Position numbers and translations under genes: made by a program. The notes beneath the pieces are model-generated. The model was given only the letters and a program-made list of their open reading frames with translations. It made no database searches and was not told the origin of the DNA. A stretch of DNA of 64,000 nt from Allacma fusca (taxonomy: Eukaryota > Arthropoda > Collembola > Symphypleona > Sminthuridae), in contig OX359246.1 in assembly GCA_947179485.1 (NCBI GenBank), forward strand, positions 3,038,001 through 3,102,000, read 5' to 3'. Within the stretch, counting starts at the first letter, position 1, and the number at the start of each line of letters is the position of its first letter. Below are positions 53,745 to 64,000 of the stretch, in pieces.

Positions 53745-55224
53745 ACATATCAATTATACCTGTCACCGCTAGCAGGGAGTTCATTGACAATGCGGAAATC
53801 GTAGACGTTTATGCCGCTTACGCTACATCGATTTCAATAGATAAGTTTGCGACAGTTGAATTGTAAATTTAATGTAATTGTAAACCTTGATCATGATATT
53901 TGCCTCATTTATATACAATATATGTATGCAGGAGCACAAATGTTTGTAAATCTCTCAATAGTTAAATGTTTTCGCAAACGTGCGCCGTATGACTTCAATT
54001 TTGAATGCTGAATTTGCGATTGTGATCTTTTAATTATTTCCTAGTCTAAATTTCCCTATCGGTATAAACTTGATAATTCGAGTGCGTTTTAGTGTGAGCA
54101 TTAGTGCTTCTACTGGGGACAATATTTGTGTCCCGGTGGCAATTCTGTCCCGTCCCGAAATCTTCGGGACAAACAAACTCGTCCCGATTTAGTCCCGAAA
54201 TTACAGGGGGACAAACTTTTTGTCCCGAAACTGTCCCGATCCTGGTCCCGTCCCGAAAACCTCGGGACGTCCCGCCCGGGTTATAATCCCAGTCTTATGA
54301 AATGCTCCAAATTCCTTTATTTCTATAAGAAAATCTCAAGTAATAGCGAAATTTTACTTTAAAAAATACTTATATATAAAATAACAAATTTAAAACGGAA
54401 CGATTCCCATTCATTTTTACAGCAATTTTATACTGTATAGGTATATTTTCCTGTCCCGATGTATTGTTCCGTCCCGTCCCGAAATCTTCGGGACAAAAAA
54501 AAGCGTCCCGATTCAGTCCCGAAATAACATGTGGACAAAAATGTCCCGAAACTGTCCCGATCCCGGTCCCATCCCGAAAACCTCGGGATGTCCCGTCCCG
54601 AACAGAAGCCCTAGTGAGCATAGCGTACAGTTTTCATGCTCGCAGTAGAGCTGAGATTACGAGGCTCATTTGTGGTTATGAATTTCAGATTCCGCTAAAG
54701 CTATGGTTTAAAAATTTAAAGCAGTGCAATTGTATTTATTTTTAAACAGTGGTGCAATTTTCGCTTCACTATTAATTTTGCAAAAATTACGAAGTTTTCA
54801 ATCAAAGTAAAGTCATCTTCATGGGAAAACTGTATTTATCTCCTGTAAATGCTATCACGATGTGTGGAACATGCAGATAAACAAACACTGAAGTCTTTAC
54901 TTATAGTTCTTAAGATGTGGCTACATTATTTGGCACTTAATGTTAAATGTATCCAATGTGCCTTTATATACTGTGCATCTCCTTAAATGTCAGTGATTAT
55001 TTGTATTAATGTCCTTTAAAATGAGTGAGTCCGAGAGAATGATAACATGACGTTGATTCTTTCCAGGAATGAATATTTGCGTTTGGGGAATCAATAACCA
55101 GCAGAGGGTAAACTTTTCATACACACCAAATTTATTTGGTTCAGATATCCCCAAAGGAACCCTCTCCAAATATGTGGCACGGGAGATAAAAGAACTCGTT
55201 TCAAATTTGTCCCAAACCATGTAA
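53745..55224 (+). pseudogene. WSD-like copy C, partial C-domain exon and intact last exon
   Basis: 53,745-53,840 keeps only the 3' part of the C-domain exon (EFIDNAEIVDVYAAYATSIS). Its donor is changed from G/GTATGT to G/ATAAGT at 53,841, so splicing should fail. An hAT-like element (54,102-54,613) sits in the intron. The last exon 55,067-55,224 follows GATTCTTTCCAG and is the best preserved of all: MNICVWGINNQQRVNFSYTP, LFGSDIPKGTLSKYVAREIK, then ELVSNLSQTM and TAA at 55,222-55,224. The catalytic exon is missing. Confidence 0.65.
54094..54621. mobile_element. hAT-like element with GTCCCGAAA arrays, TSD GTGAGCAT
   Basis: Element 54,102-54,613 (512 bp). Ends are TAGTGCTTCTACTGGGGAC and the complement of TAGGGCTTCTGTTCGGGAC. 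Exact 8-bp duplications GTGAGCAT lie at 54,094-54,101 and 54,614-54,621. GTCCCGAAA / TCTTCGGGAC / CTGTCCCGATCC words fill about 180 bp at each end in the same order, so each end is itself rich in small hairpins. The centre is AT-rich and noncoding. It lies in the intron of WSD-like copy C. Confidence 0.9.
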
Positions 55225-56240
55225 TGTTATGACACTTCTCCTAATACTGTAAGTAAATAAGAAAATGCTAAAGTGCTGCACACATTACTGTACTATACAT
55301 GCATGCATATATTGTAACAATTTGAATAGGGGTGACGTAGCTCAGCACAATTATAAAATAACACAGTTTAATAAAGGGGATAACTTTAGTAATCGAGGTA
55401 GTAATAGTAGTAGCAGTTGTACTAACAGTATTGCAAGACAACGTGAGAGTAAATGGTGAACGTCTTGACAAGAGTAAATCCAAGATCATAATGATGCTAT
55501 TTATTGTGAGAAGTAATCTTGAGTCATGATAATCACAGTTACGCATTATGGAAAATTGACTATCAATAATATTCTAAAATAATTATAAAATAATAAGTTG
55601 TAGTTGATTCTTAATCTAAACATGAAGCGTTGTTGCTGTTCACAACAATATATATGCACACATACCCTAACTGTACTGCGAACTGTTCTGCAAATGGATA
55701 CATTTAAATATCTAAGTGTACAATTGGACTTTAAGGGGTCGTTCAAGCAATTCATAACGCAAAATGAGACAAATTTTCGTCCCTACCCACATGATGTAAC
55801 GTTAGGGTAACGCTGACTAAACTATCACCTGCCCCTCATAACGCGTTGCGTGGGTTTTCATCTAACATGGCTGCTTTAGCAAAAACATTAATTTAAATAT
55901 GCCCGCTTAAAGACTTCATTGTACAGTAATAATTTCAGGGAATTCTTTTATTTTTATTCAATTTGTGGCTTCAGCCTCACATTCAACAAATGGGGTTTTA
56001 ACCAGTCAGGATTACTTCAAGACGTTCAATGTCACTGTCCACATCATCATTGTCTGCATACTTTCGTACAACGCATTTAATAATGTAATCTATCTCACCT
56101 GCTGATGACGTTTAATGACATTCATGAATTTTTAACAAACATGGAGGAATTAATATGGATAACCACAGATGACTGTTACAAAAGATCCCTATTACACCAA
56201 TTGTGCCGAGTTCGAAGGTAATTGCACCAGTACTTCCGAA
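55225..56240. other. No gene supported; one short coding-like fragment
   Basis: Open frames at 55,265-55,459 and 55,604-55,810 have no motif. On the minus strand a 33-codon fragment ending at TAA 55,998-56,000 reads IIKCVVRKYADNDDVDSDIE and looks like the C-terminus of some protein, preceded by a CAGCAG/GTGAG junction; it is too short to identify. Confidence 0.35.
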
Positions 56241-56600
56241 CAGTGGTCTTCATGTGTACAAAACGTTTGTTCCCGCTCCTGTTCTTACTCAATGGGTGCT
56301 CCCCTTAAGTGTTCCCGAACCCGGACCCGTTACTGTTATGTTAGGAACAGTATTTAAGGTACCCGTTTCCATGAATTTAATAAAAATGCGTACCAGGACC
56401 CGTTCCTGTTCCCGTACCCAGAAATTAAAATTTGTTAGACCCGTTCCCGTTCTCGGGTCCAAGTCGTTGTACTAAAGTGTTGTTAAAATTATTATCTTAT
56501 AATTTATGTAACCACCAAACCCTTCGTTTCTTAGATAAAAAACAGGCAATATGCAGGGCGGTTAAACGCTACTCCATAGCGAAACGTAACGGTGTAATAA
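56241..56600. mobile_element. Truncated copy of the GTTCCCG element
   Basis: Starts CAGTGGTCTTCATGTGTAC, matches 23,955-24,330 through the array (CCCGTTCCTGTTCCCG, GGGTCCAAGTCG) and into the AT-rich body (CCAAACCCTTCGTTT, AAAACAGGCAATATGCAGGG), and then stops at about 56,600, where the acyltransferase N-terminal exon begins. The right half is missing. Confidence 0.75.
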
Positions 56601-56622
56601 CTGATTGTTTTGGAACGTTCCG

Positions 56623-57640
56623 ATGGTTGGAATTCTCATATTTTGTTTTGCAATTCATTTAATTCTCATTCCGATCCTGCTTGGAATATTTCTACACCAT
56701 GGATTTGTGGGCGTACTAGAGAAATTCTTACGACCGGATCTGGACTCTTTTGTGACCGGAATAGATTTGAGCTTGCTCTCAAAACGTTCTCAAGAAGCGG
56801 TATCAAATTTGCTTGTCTCCTTTGTTGCGAAAGGAAATGTTTCTGAAAATCGTATTCAAAAAATGTCCCAGGAGCAAATTCTCAAATTATATGATTCAAA
56901 TCGAACTTTGGTCTACAAGAAATTAAAACAATTTTGGACACCATTTCTTGGATTTGCCTTCTGAAAAACGGATAAATTATTTACTATTAGCAATCACATT
57001 AGAAAATATGACTACGAGGATGTTATCTTGCCTGCACCAAGGGACGAAACATCTTTGAAGAAAGTTATGGCTCAGCTACTGACTTTACCTTGGAGAACCA
57101 ATCAAAGTCATTGGGAGGCATTACTCTTGTCAGAGTACAAATGGGAATTAGGATCAAACACTCATGAAAATTATTCCATAGTGATTTGTCGTATAGATCA
57201 TTCCATTGCAGATGCAATAAGTTTCATAGGAATGTTTCGAGTGTTATTTCAATCACAATTTGCCATTACTAGGCCAGTACGGAACGCGAAACAAGTTTCT
57301 CTATGGGATACATGCAAACTCATGTATTTGTTTCCGTATGCAGTGTCAAAGCAGATCCCAGTAATGTCACGAGCCAGTTACATATCTGCACAAACTAGAC
57401 CCAACGAAGCCTTACGTTTACGATGCTAGTGAAAGAATACCTGTGAGTACGATAACAAAAATTAAGGATAAACACGAAGTTGATTATGCCTCTGTGATTC
57501 ACTCTGCAATCAATTTGGAATTTGTCAAACTCTGGAAATGCTTAAGAAAATACCCCCAGAATGCATAGATTTATTAGCCGCACTTCCGATGCCTGATCAT
57601 CCTGGAGGAACCAGCATTCACATGTAATAATTCAACTATT
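56623..57640 (+). pseudogene. WSD-like O-acyltransferase copy D (best-preserved catalytic exon)
   Basis: From ATG 56,623 the product starts with a hydrophobic membrane segment (ILIFCFAIHLILIPILLGIF), a luminal or cytosolic helix-rich part and the segment PWRTNQSHWEALLLSEYKWE. The catalytic-type motif is IDHSIADAIS (H-x3-D, residue about 190), followed by LMYLFPYAVSKQIP. A TGA at 56,962-56,964 replaces Trp, and an indel near 57,395 shifts the frame into KHEVDYASVIHSAIN and IPPECIDLLAALP. Family enzymes join acyl-CoA to long-chain alcohols or diacylglycerol at the ER membrane; the substrate here is unknown. The C-domain exon is deleted: copy A's sequence from 4410 to about 4950 has no counterpart near 57,970. 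Confidence 0.7.
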
Positions 57641-58129
57641 TGTAGTTTTTAAAATTTAAAATAGGTCGAAATTACAAGCACTGGATTAAAATAATTATCA
57701 ATTGTAATTAGTTTATGGTGCAAACGCCTTGAAAGAAGTTATGGAAGCGTACAATTTTGTGAAACTAATTAATAAGCGTGTCAGATTTACTGTATTTAAT
57801 TCCCCGGTTACTCTAATTACATTGTTCAATTTGGTAAATTTCGTGTGATTTGAAAAACACTTGCTTTTGACGGATCTTTCTTTCAAGCGTAGGGCTTAGA
57901 CGTCATTTAAAATCCTGTAATACAATAATTTATTTTATTCGCGTTTGTATACACTAAAAATATCCAAAACAACAAAACAAATACCAACCTCTTTAGCTGT
58001 AGTTTCTAATAGATAGTTACATAATATATGAATATGATGCTTAAGAATAAATGCCTCCAATCCGACTCTATATATAATTGACATTTCCATAAATGTCAGT
58101 GATAGTTTTTATTATTGTGCTTCAAAATC

Positions 58130-58290
58130 AAGGGGATTAACAACCAGCAGAGGGTAAACTTTTCCTACACACCAAAACTTATTTGGATCGGAAATTCCCA
58201 AAGGGACCCTCTTTCCCAAAGGGAAATATGTGGCACAGGAAATAAAAACACTTGCTACAAATTTGCCTAAACCACGCAACGTTATGACAC
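58130..58290 (+). pseudogene. WSD-like copy D, last exon remnant
   Basis: GGATTAACAACCAGCAGAGG through the CACACC and TTATTTGGATCGGA parts aligns with the last exons of copies A-C, but the first ~25 bp and the acceptor are lost, an extra A lies in the ACCAAAA run and CTCTTTCCCAAAGGG is a small duplication. It cannot be translated in the family frame. Confidence 0.6.
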
Positions 58291-59860
58291 TTCCAGTTTT
58301 AAGTGAATTAAAGTGGAACGTTAATGTAATAACATGGGTTGCTGTAGCATGTATAGTCAGTACTACGCCACACTAAATCATGCGTTCGGTATCAATGTTC
58401 TTCAATGACTAACAGAAAATCTGCAACAACAAGACACATTAATCCTCCTATTTTCCAGTTATTTCAAAATTTGTTCTACCTCTGTATCTTAAAAACTCTG
58501 GATACAGCGTTCAAGGAAGCGGAGTTAACTTAGAATGTTTTCCAGAAAGCTGAAATTTTGAAAGTTTTGGATTTTTGCTGAAGTTTTAGAATATGATAAA
58601 AACAAAATTTGACGCTCGAGCACCAGTTTTAGAGGGCATTTAAACGGGCAATATTAGAGCCCTACATCGCGCAGTTGTCTAACGTGTCAAAAAAGCGACG
58701 CTTTGTTCTTGAACCAAAAATTATAAGTTTGAAAATAAATTTTATCCCGCTCAGTTTTGGAAACGCCAGCGTGAAAAAGGTATTCTTGGAAATTATTTTT
58801 GTTATAGCTGTAATACGTTTTTCAAGATTCCACCGTAAATACATTTCTTGAGCATGTGGTACAATGAAGTCATGTCTCTCGAGATGGTGGATTGCTTTCC
58901 CATCTCTACCAATTTCATAAAACACAGATTATGCTACAACACCAAACAAACGGGCTATATTTTATAAGTGTGTCCCAAATACGATTAGAGAGTATGATTT
59001 TATTAGATAAAATAAAGGTAGCACGAACAATTTTCAAACTTTTTCGTACATGTTCGTAAGTGTGGAAACTCTGGCGATTGAAATCACATTCTGAATTGAT
59101 AATTAAAAGGACGGCAATGGTAGCTGAAGACATTGGGTAGCAAGAGATATTTACATGTAAGTACGCAAGTTATCCAAGACATGAGGTAGCATGTTTTGAT
59201 TCAAGTAGAGCTCAATAAGCTGGAATGCTGCTAATGGATTCCAACTTACTACTGTATAGATTTTAAGAAACCAGAAATTAAGTAAACAAGCCGTTTAAAG
59301 TATATATAAAGACGCCTCTTGGGTCATAATTACATTTTATTGTTCAGAAATTCTTCAACCTTGCTCCATATTTTTTCCGGTCATGTACACAGCTATCACA
59401 ATCAGCGTCGAGACCTATGAACCACCCAGCTATCATTGAACATCATAATGATTTTCACACAAATTCTTAATATTCACAGTCGCTTCATATCATTGAAATG
59501 TTCTGATTCTGGCTTGTTATGGTTTTCATTAAAATGCTTGCTGATAATTGTAAATCGCTGTTTAAGCGTAAATTAAACTAGATAAAGATAGAGTAAAGTA
59601 TTTTTCCATCAATTCGCCTTGAAAGTTCTGGAATAATACCTCATCAGGAAATTCTAACTTTCAACATTTTTGCATGGACACTCTGACCATTGTGTAAATA
59701 CATCTAAAAAATTAGAAACAGAAGGCGCACGGTAGCAAAAGATGTATTCACATATACTCAAGTATAATCGTAAACATAAGGTAGCAGACTAATGAGGTAG
59801 CAGACTTTCGATCGAGTCAAGCGGAACTATTTGTCGGAATTTTTAAAATGGTTCAGGATG
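58291..59860. other. 3' flank of copy D, duplicated at 5.3-6.5 kb
   Basis: No gene. Aligns by eye with the flank of copy A over more than a kilobase, giving the extent of the segmental duplication. Minus-strand open frames 58,662-59,133 are not conserved in the other copy. Confidence 0.6.
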
Positions 59861-60049
59861 TATATTTAGGCATGTACATACTTACGTACTTTATAATTAA
59901 ATAGTTTTGGATACAGACCAGTCCAAATGTGATTTAATAAAGAATGGCAGGCAGTAGTGATTTCTGTGTAAAGAAGTAGCTACTAGTCTAAAAACACGTC
60001 TCCGGAGAGTGAATTGAACCAGTTTGGATTTCTTTCCGGCTTTCGAAAT

Positions 60050-60300
60050 GCATTTATTAAGTTCTTCTTGAAACATATTGAACAGTACATCAAAATTGCA
60101 TCCCAATTATTGTATTATTCATATAATGTTCCCAACTCCTTTAAAAGTGAGAGTCGCATCTTATACCGGACTTCATCAGCTTATATCAACCCTGCGACTT
60201 TGCGATTAGTGGGACCATACGTCCATTGCTTGCATATAGCAGGTACATGGATCTTTCACACGCAGCCAAGTGCATAGTGAGAGACGCCGAGACACCTCGA
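60050..60300 (-). mobile_element. tRNA-derived SINE, copy 2
   Basis: Shares with 52,377-52,712 the body words ATTTATTAAGT(T/A)CTTCTTG, GTGAGAGTC, ATACCGGAC(T/C)TCATC, GCATAT(A/C)GCAGGTACATG and CACGCAGCCAAGTG. The tRNA-like head is mostly deleted here: only GAGACGCCGAGACACCTCG remains. Confidence 0.6.
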
Positions 60301-61004
60301 CTTTAAAAATAAAAATATATTTTACTTTTGGTACACAGGCCGGCTTTAAAAAAATTAGAGCACATTCGTTGATGCTCAAGGATATTTATAAAACCTTTCC
60401 GTAACATGTTGATCTCTATAACTTATTTTCATGTAAAATTTGAATGGTGGTGTTAAAATTAATGAAATGTGACGATTTTTTTTGCTTTAATTGAAAAAGA
60501 AGGAAATTCTTTTGGAGAATAACAACTTCTGTTTCCCAAAAGAAATTTTCCATGATCAAAAACTCGTTTCGCAAGACCCAAATCATATTCCCGTTTCTTT
60601 TGTTACAGACATACCCATCCAAAATTTATTTCCAGACGTATGTAAGCCTTGTGAATATTTCACACGTCTCAAAACTATGTCAATAGTATTACTTAGAGAT
60701 TTATATTAAAGAGGAAGTACATTTAGACAATTTATCTCAAGTTCCAAATAACGAGGAAGTATACGACGCCCAATTCCTATCGTCTTATTTAAAGATATTT
60801 CCGACAACAAAAATATTTATAGCTTTTTGATAACTTTATGAATGCTTCACAAGATTTTGCTTTATTGCTTGATTTAATATTTACAGCTGTATATTAAAAC
60901 AGTTTCAGAAATTGGAAGGTTCATAAATGCCTGTAACTTACAGGTCAAATCAATCCAAGAATAGTATGCCCTAATCCTTAGAGAGTTTATCCAAACGAAA
61001 AATG
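60301..61004. other. Leader region before an N-terminal exon
   Basis: Contains an open frame 60,491-60,709 whose text (PKEIFHDQKLVSQDPNHIPV) is matched only in degenerate form at 8130-8330 and 63,330-63,510. It may be an upstream exon or merely a conserved leader. It ends with the TATCCAAACGAAAAATGT leader word of the acyltransferase copies. Confidence 0.35.
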
Positions 61005-61290
61005 TACTAAACTAAGAAATTTATAAGCGTTCTCTGTACATTATTGGAATCACAATCTTTTGCTTTGTAATATATGTAATTCTCATTTCACTTCTGCTTG
61101 GAATATTTCTATATGTAACGTGGACTCGTGACTTTACTCGCGAAATACTTCCGACCGGACCTGCACTCTTTTGTAACCGGAATGAATTTAAGCTTGGTTT
61201 TAATTGGTCCTCAATAGCTGTAACAAATATCGTCACAAGCTTGATTGTAAACGAGAATGTTTCAGAGTTGCGTAAATACTATTAAAAGGT
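61005..61290 (+). pseudogene. WSD-like N-terminal exon, remnant
   Basis: Aligns with 63,700-64,000. An early part is open and hydrophobic (IIGITIFCFVIYVILISLLL), then the frame is lost after TATGTAACGTGGACTCGTG (about 61,115) and stops accumulate (AATAGCTGTAAC). It ends near 61,280 where the homology breaks. Confidence 0.6.
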
Positions 61291-61419
61291 CAAGCAAACA
61301 GAAGGCATATGGACAGCCGAATATATAATTACATGTTTGTATGTATGGCAGCAAAAGATATATATCCATAACTACATATGTAATCCAAAACATAAGGTAA
61401 TAGACTAATAGCAGACCAC

Positions 61420-63708
61420 TACTAGTAGTTGGAATGTCTAGAATGGCCGAGAATGTATTTATGTACACGCGTACTTCATAATTAAATATTTTGGATATAA
61501 ACCAGACCAGAAGTAATTTAATAAGAATGAAACAATAGAGATGTTTGTGTAAACAAGTTGTGATGTTAAAAACGTTAAGTTGTTATGTTTTCATATTTTT
61601 CCCAGTGGTTTCCACTGTTCTCACAATCAGCTTAGAGACCTAATAAAAAGATAACTTGTACTTGTGCAAGATTTTTATCAAAGTCTTGGATGAGCACTAA
61701 TTACCAAGTAATTCGTTTTAAAATTTAACATACTTGGAGCTTACAAACAATGAAGGGAACAAGTTCAACCCAAATAGAGTCAAGGTAATATTTTATTTTC
61801 GTTCACGTTTACAAACAGGGAGGATGCGAGTAGATAAAGATGCTGCTTGTGTTTCTTGAAACAGCAAGGCTGTCACCATGGACAAATCCCACACTTTCAA
61901 GTAACTACGCGTTTCAGTTTTGCTGAATTGTCATGTGTACATCATGTACATTCAAAAATTCATTCGTCTGTAGTGCAGAATAAATTATTATATAACTGCT
62001 GTAACAATTAAGTCCAATTATAAGCATTTTGTTCTCCTCGCTTCAAGTCCTTCACGTCATATCCAAAGTTCTTACCTTATTGTTAGATACCTTATAAATG
62101 ACTAGCTTGTGCTTATGTACATAATCATGTTAATGTCTTGAATAAATTAAATTAATCATACTCATCGTGTTTAAAAATAATACTAGTTGTTCGTAAAACA
62201 AATAGATAATAGCAGCATTTCATTGCTTTGGTCTAACGTTACTCACGTGTTTAGATTACTCTCGGATAGATTACGAACTCAGCAATTATCAAATATGTAC
62301 TCCAGTGAACTTTAATAAGGGAAGGCAAAGATAGATGGTGAACTTTGGTAAGGTAATAACAAAAAGATTACCCATTGGATACAGAGTGCTATGCGGGCGC
62401 CACTGGTCATTCTACAGATAATCAAAGATAGGTATAGTAACGTTCTTATGCGTTCTTACTTTAAACAATTTTCGGAATATATCTGGACCTGTTCCTGGAC
62501 ATACAACGGGTACTTCCAAATAATGCATTTACAAGCACCTTCACCCATATTAAAATGTCCAAATGATTTGTAGCTTTATCTTACCTTCAAATTAAGTGAA
62601 GGTACCTGAAGCTGTAATTAAAATATACCTGCACTTAAAACGTTTCCCTAAATTTGTCCAACCGCTCAAAGTACCTTATAAACTTGTTTCTATAATTTCA
62701 TCACACTAGCAATCAATTTACTATTAAAATTATCAGTTGAGAATGTTCAGTTTGTTGTAAGTTTTGTTGGGATTCATTTTCATTAGCTATTACGAGACCA
62801 ACTTTGGGGTCATTACAACAAATTCCACGAGACAAGCATTAAACAAAGGAAACTAATTTATTTGGTGTGAAAACCTTTTGAAATCGTTCATAACCTTCCC
62901 TCGCATTAAAAACACGTATGTATTTGCTTCAAGTTTTTTTAAATACAGTTTCATATTATTAGTTATTCCTATAAATTATTAAATTTTCCCCAGGATTAGA
63001 TATAATTACATTATTTGTGGTATAAATTGCGTCTCCATACGCATTCCTTGGGAGCCACTATATAGGAAATTAATCCTACCGTGAATTTCGATTTTAAGCT
63101 AAGTGAAAGGAATTAGTTTGCATTCGTCCCCGACATTCAATATAAAACTAAACTGTACTTTTAGGTACACAGTCCAGCTTCACAGAATGAAAATAATTAC
63201 AGAATTGTTCTTGATGCGCAAGGTTTTTTTGGGGGGGAAGTGACACATGGTAGATCCTAAGAATCTGTTTTCATATAAAAGTTACACGTTGGTAATGATA
63301 ATTAGGACATGTTTTTGCTTGAATTGAAAAAGCAGGAAATTCTTCTAGAAATTAGGAATAGCTATTTCCCAAAATTAATCTCTTAATTATTAAGAACTCA
63401 TTTCCGAAGAGCCAAGTCATGTGGGAATCCGTATTTCCGACTCTAATTAATTGTCTACAATCATACTCATCCAAAATTAACTTGTAGATGTACGAAAGCC
63501 TTGCGATTGTATCATAAGCTTTAATTGTTACTAGAGTTATAGTAATTAAAGATTTTTAATCAAAACGTTTCATAAATCATGGAGTATAAATAAATAATTG
63601 CACCGGTACCTTGCAATATAAATCAGTAGGAAAATAATCCTCGTCCTGAGAGTTTATCCCCGACAAAAAATGTATTCAAACACATATTTCCTAAGCCGGT
63701 CTGTACGA
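61420..63708. repeat. Flank block 'beta', complete copy
   Basis: The longest copy, ~2.3 kb, parallel to 6950-8480: CAGACCACTACTAGTAG, TTTTGGATATAAACCAGACC, AAACAGCAAGGCTGTCACC, TACATAATCATGTTAATGTC, ATACTCATCGTGTT, GGTAAGGTAATAAC, CCTGGACATACAACGGGTAC and the leader CTGAGAGTTTATCCCCGACA just before an intact N-terminal exon. Its position next to an apparently live 5' end makes it the best candidate for the promoter of this gene family. A TATA-like GGAGTATAAATAAATA lies near 63,580. Confidence 0.5.
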
Positions 63709-64000
63709 ATGGCTGGAATTGTAATCGTTTGCTTTGCAACGCATTTAATTCTTATTCCACTTCTAATTGGATTATTTCTATACCGTGGACTCGTGGTCAT
63801 ACTCGCGAAATACTTACTACTGGATGTGTACTCTTTTGTAACCGGAATGTATTTAAGCTTGCTTTCAAATGGTCCTCAAGGAGCGGTAACAATTATCGTA
63901 ACTAGCGTGATTGTAAACGGAAATGTTTCCGAACGTCGTACTCGAGAAATGTACCAGGAGCGAGTTCTCAATTTAAAGGATTCAGAGGGAAATTTGGTCT
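63709..64000 (+). CDS. WSD-like O-acyltransferase, intact 5' end running off the window
   Basis: ATG 63,709 opens a frame with no stop to the window end (97 codons). The N-terminus is a membrane segment (IVIVCFATHLILIPLLIGLF), followed by YRGLVVILAKYLL, SFVTGMYLSLL and a charged helix (REMYQERVLNLKD). It aligns residue by residue with copy D from 56,623, which leads on to the H-x3-D acyltransferase motif. Unlike every other copy here it has no defect so far. The start is chosen because ATG lies just after the conserved leader and before the conserved membrane segment. Confidence 0.7.
   Translation, partial: MAGIVIVCFATHLILIPLLIGLFLYRGLVVILAKYLLLDVYSFVTGMYLSLLSNGPQGAVTIIVTSVIVNGNVSERRTREMYQERVLNLKDSEGNLV

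Noticed and set aside
1-64000. CRISPR arrays, bacterial operons, rRNA genes
   Set aside because: None seen. Repeats here are degenerate word arrays without regular spacers, and the genes have eukaryotic introns or retroelement organisation.

Overview
The window is AT-rich eukaryotic DNA with short introns, many decayed transposable elements and no bacterial gene organisation. It is most likely from an arthropod. The only cellular gene family I recognise is a wax-ester-synthase/DGAT-like (WSD-type) O-acyltransferase, present as several decayed copies. Such families are often expanded in springtails, so Collembola is a plausible guess, but the sequence does not prove it.

Layout. 3.2-13.0 kb and 52.9-64.0 kb hold a locally duplicated WSD-like cluster. 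Its pieces are: an N-terminal exon with a membrane segment followed by an acyltransferase domain (H-x3-D motif), a C-domain exon, a last exon, and a recurring flank block. Most copies are pseudogenes. One at 56.6 kb has only a TGA and a frameshift in its main exon but lacks the C-domain exon. Another starts intact at 63,709 and leaves the window. 13.9-23.9 kb is a dead endogenous Polinton-like DNA virus: Cys-rich twin genes, a capsid-associated protein, a pVI/pX-like basic protein, a major-capsid-like protein, regulatory-looking small genes, an A32-type packaging ATPase and the C-terminal part of a protein-primed family-B DNA polymerase. It is cut off inside the polymerase by a host flank block, and no integrase is visible.

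29.2-31.6 kb is the 3' part of a Ty1/copia-type element whose RNase H runs in the same frame into an envelope-like gene. 32.5-39.3 kb is a minus-strand retroelement: truncated integrase, then a long chain of unfamiliar ORFs and an LTR-like inverted repeat. 41.4-49.4 kb is a Ty3/gypsy-type element on the plus strand (gag, protease, RT/RNase H, integrase and a long disordered third ORF). A broken ORF with a KH-like domain follows at 50.2-50.8 kb.

The most striking theme is a set of non-autonomous, hAT-like elements. Each is packed near its ends with dense arrays of one short word, and the word differs from element to element (GTTCCCG, TTGAACTGAA, GTCCCGAAA, ACTCGAAC, CCCGACCCGA, GCCCGG, GCCTA). 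For four of them I found terminal inverted repeats together with perfect 8-bp target-site duplications. Also present are two copies of a 67-bp hairpin, a tRNA-derived SINE (two copies), a 669-bp TIR element with ~20-bp iterons, and a cluster of four perfect 5' splice-site words antisense to the minus-strand retroelement.

All functional statements rest on reading motifs by eye; no database search or structure prediction was run.
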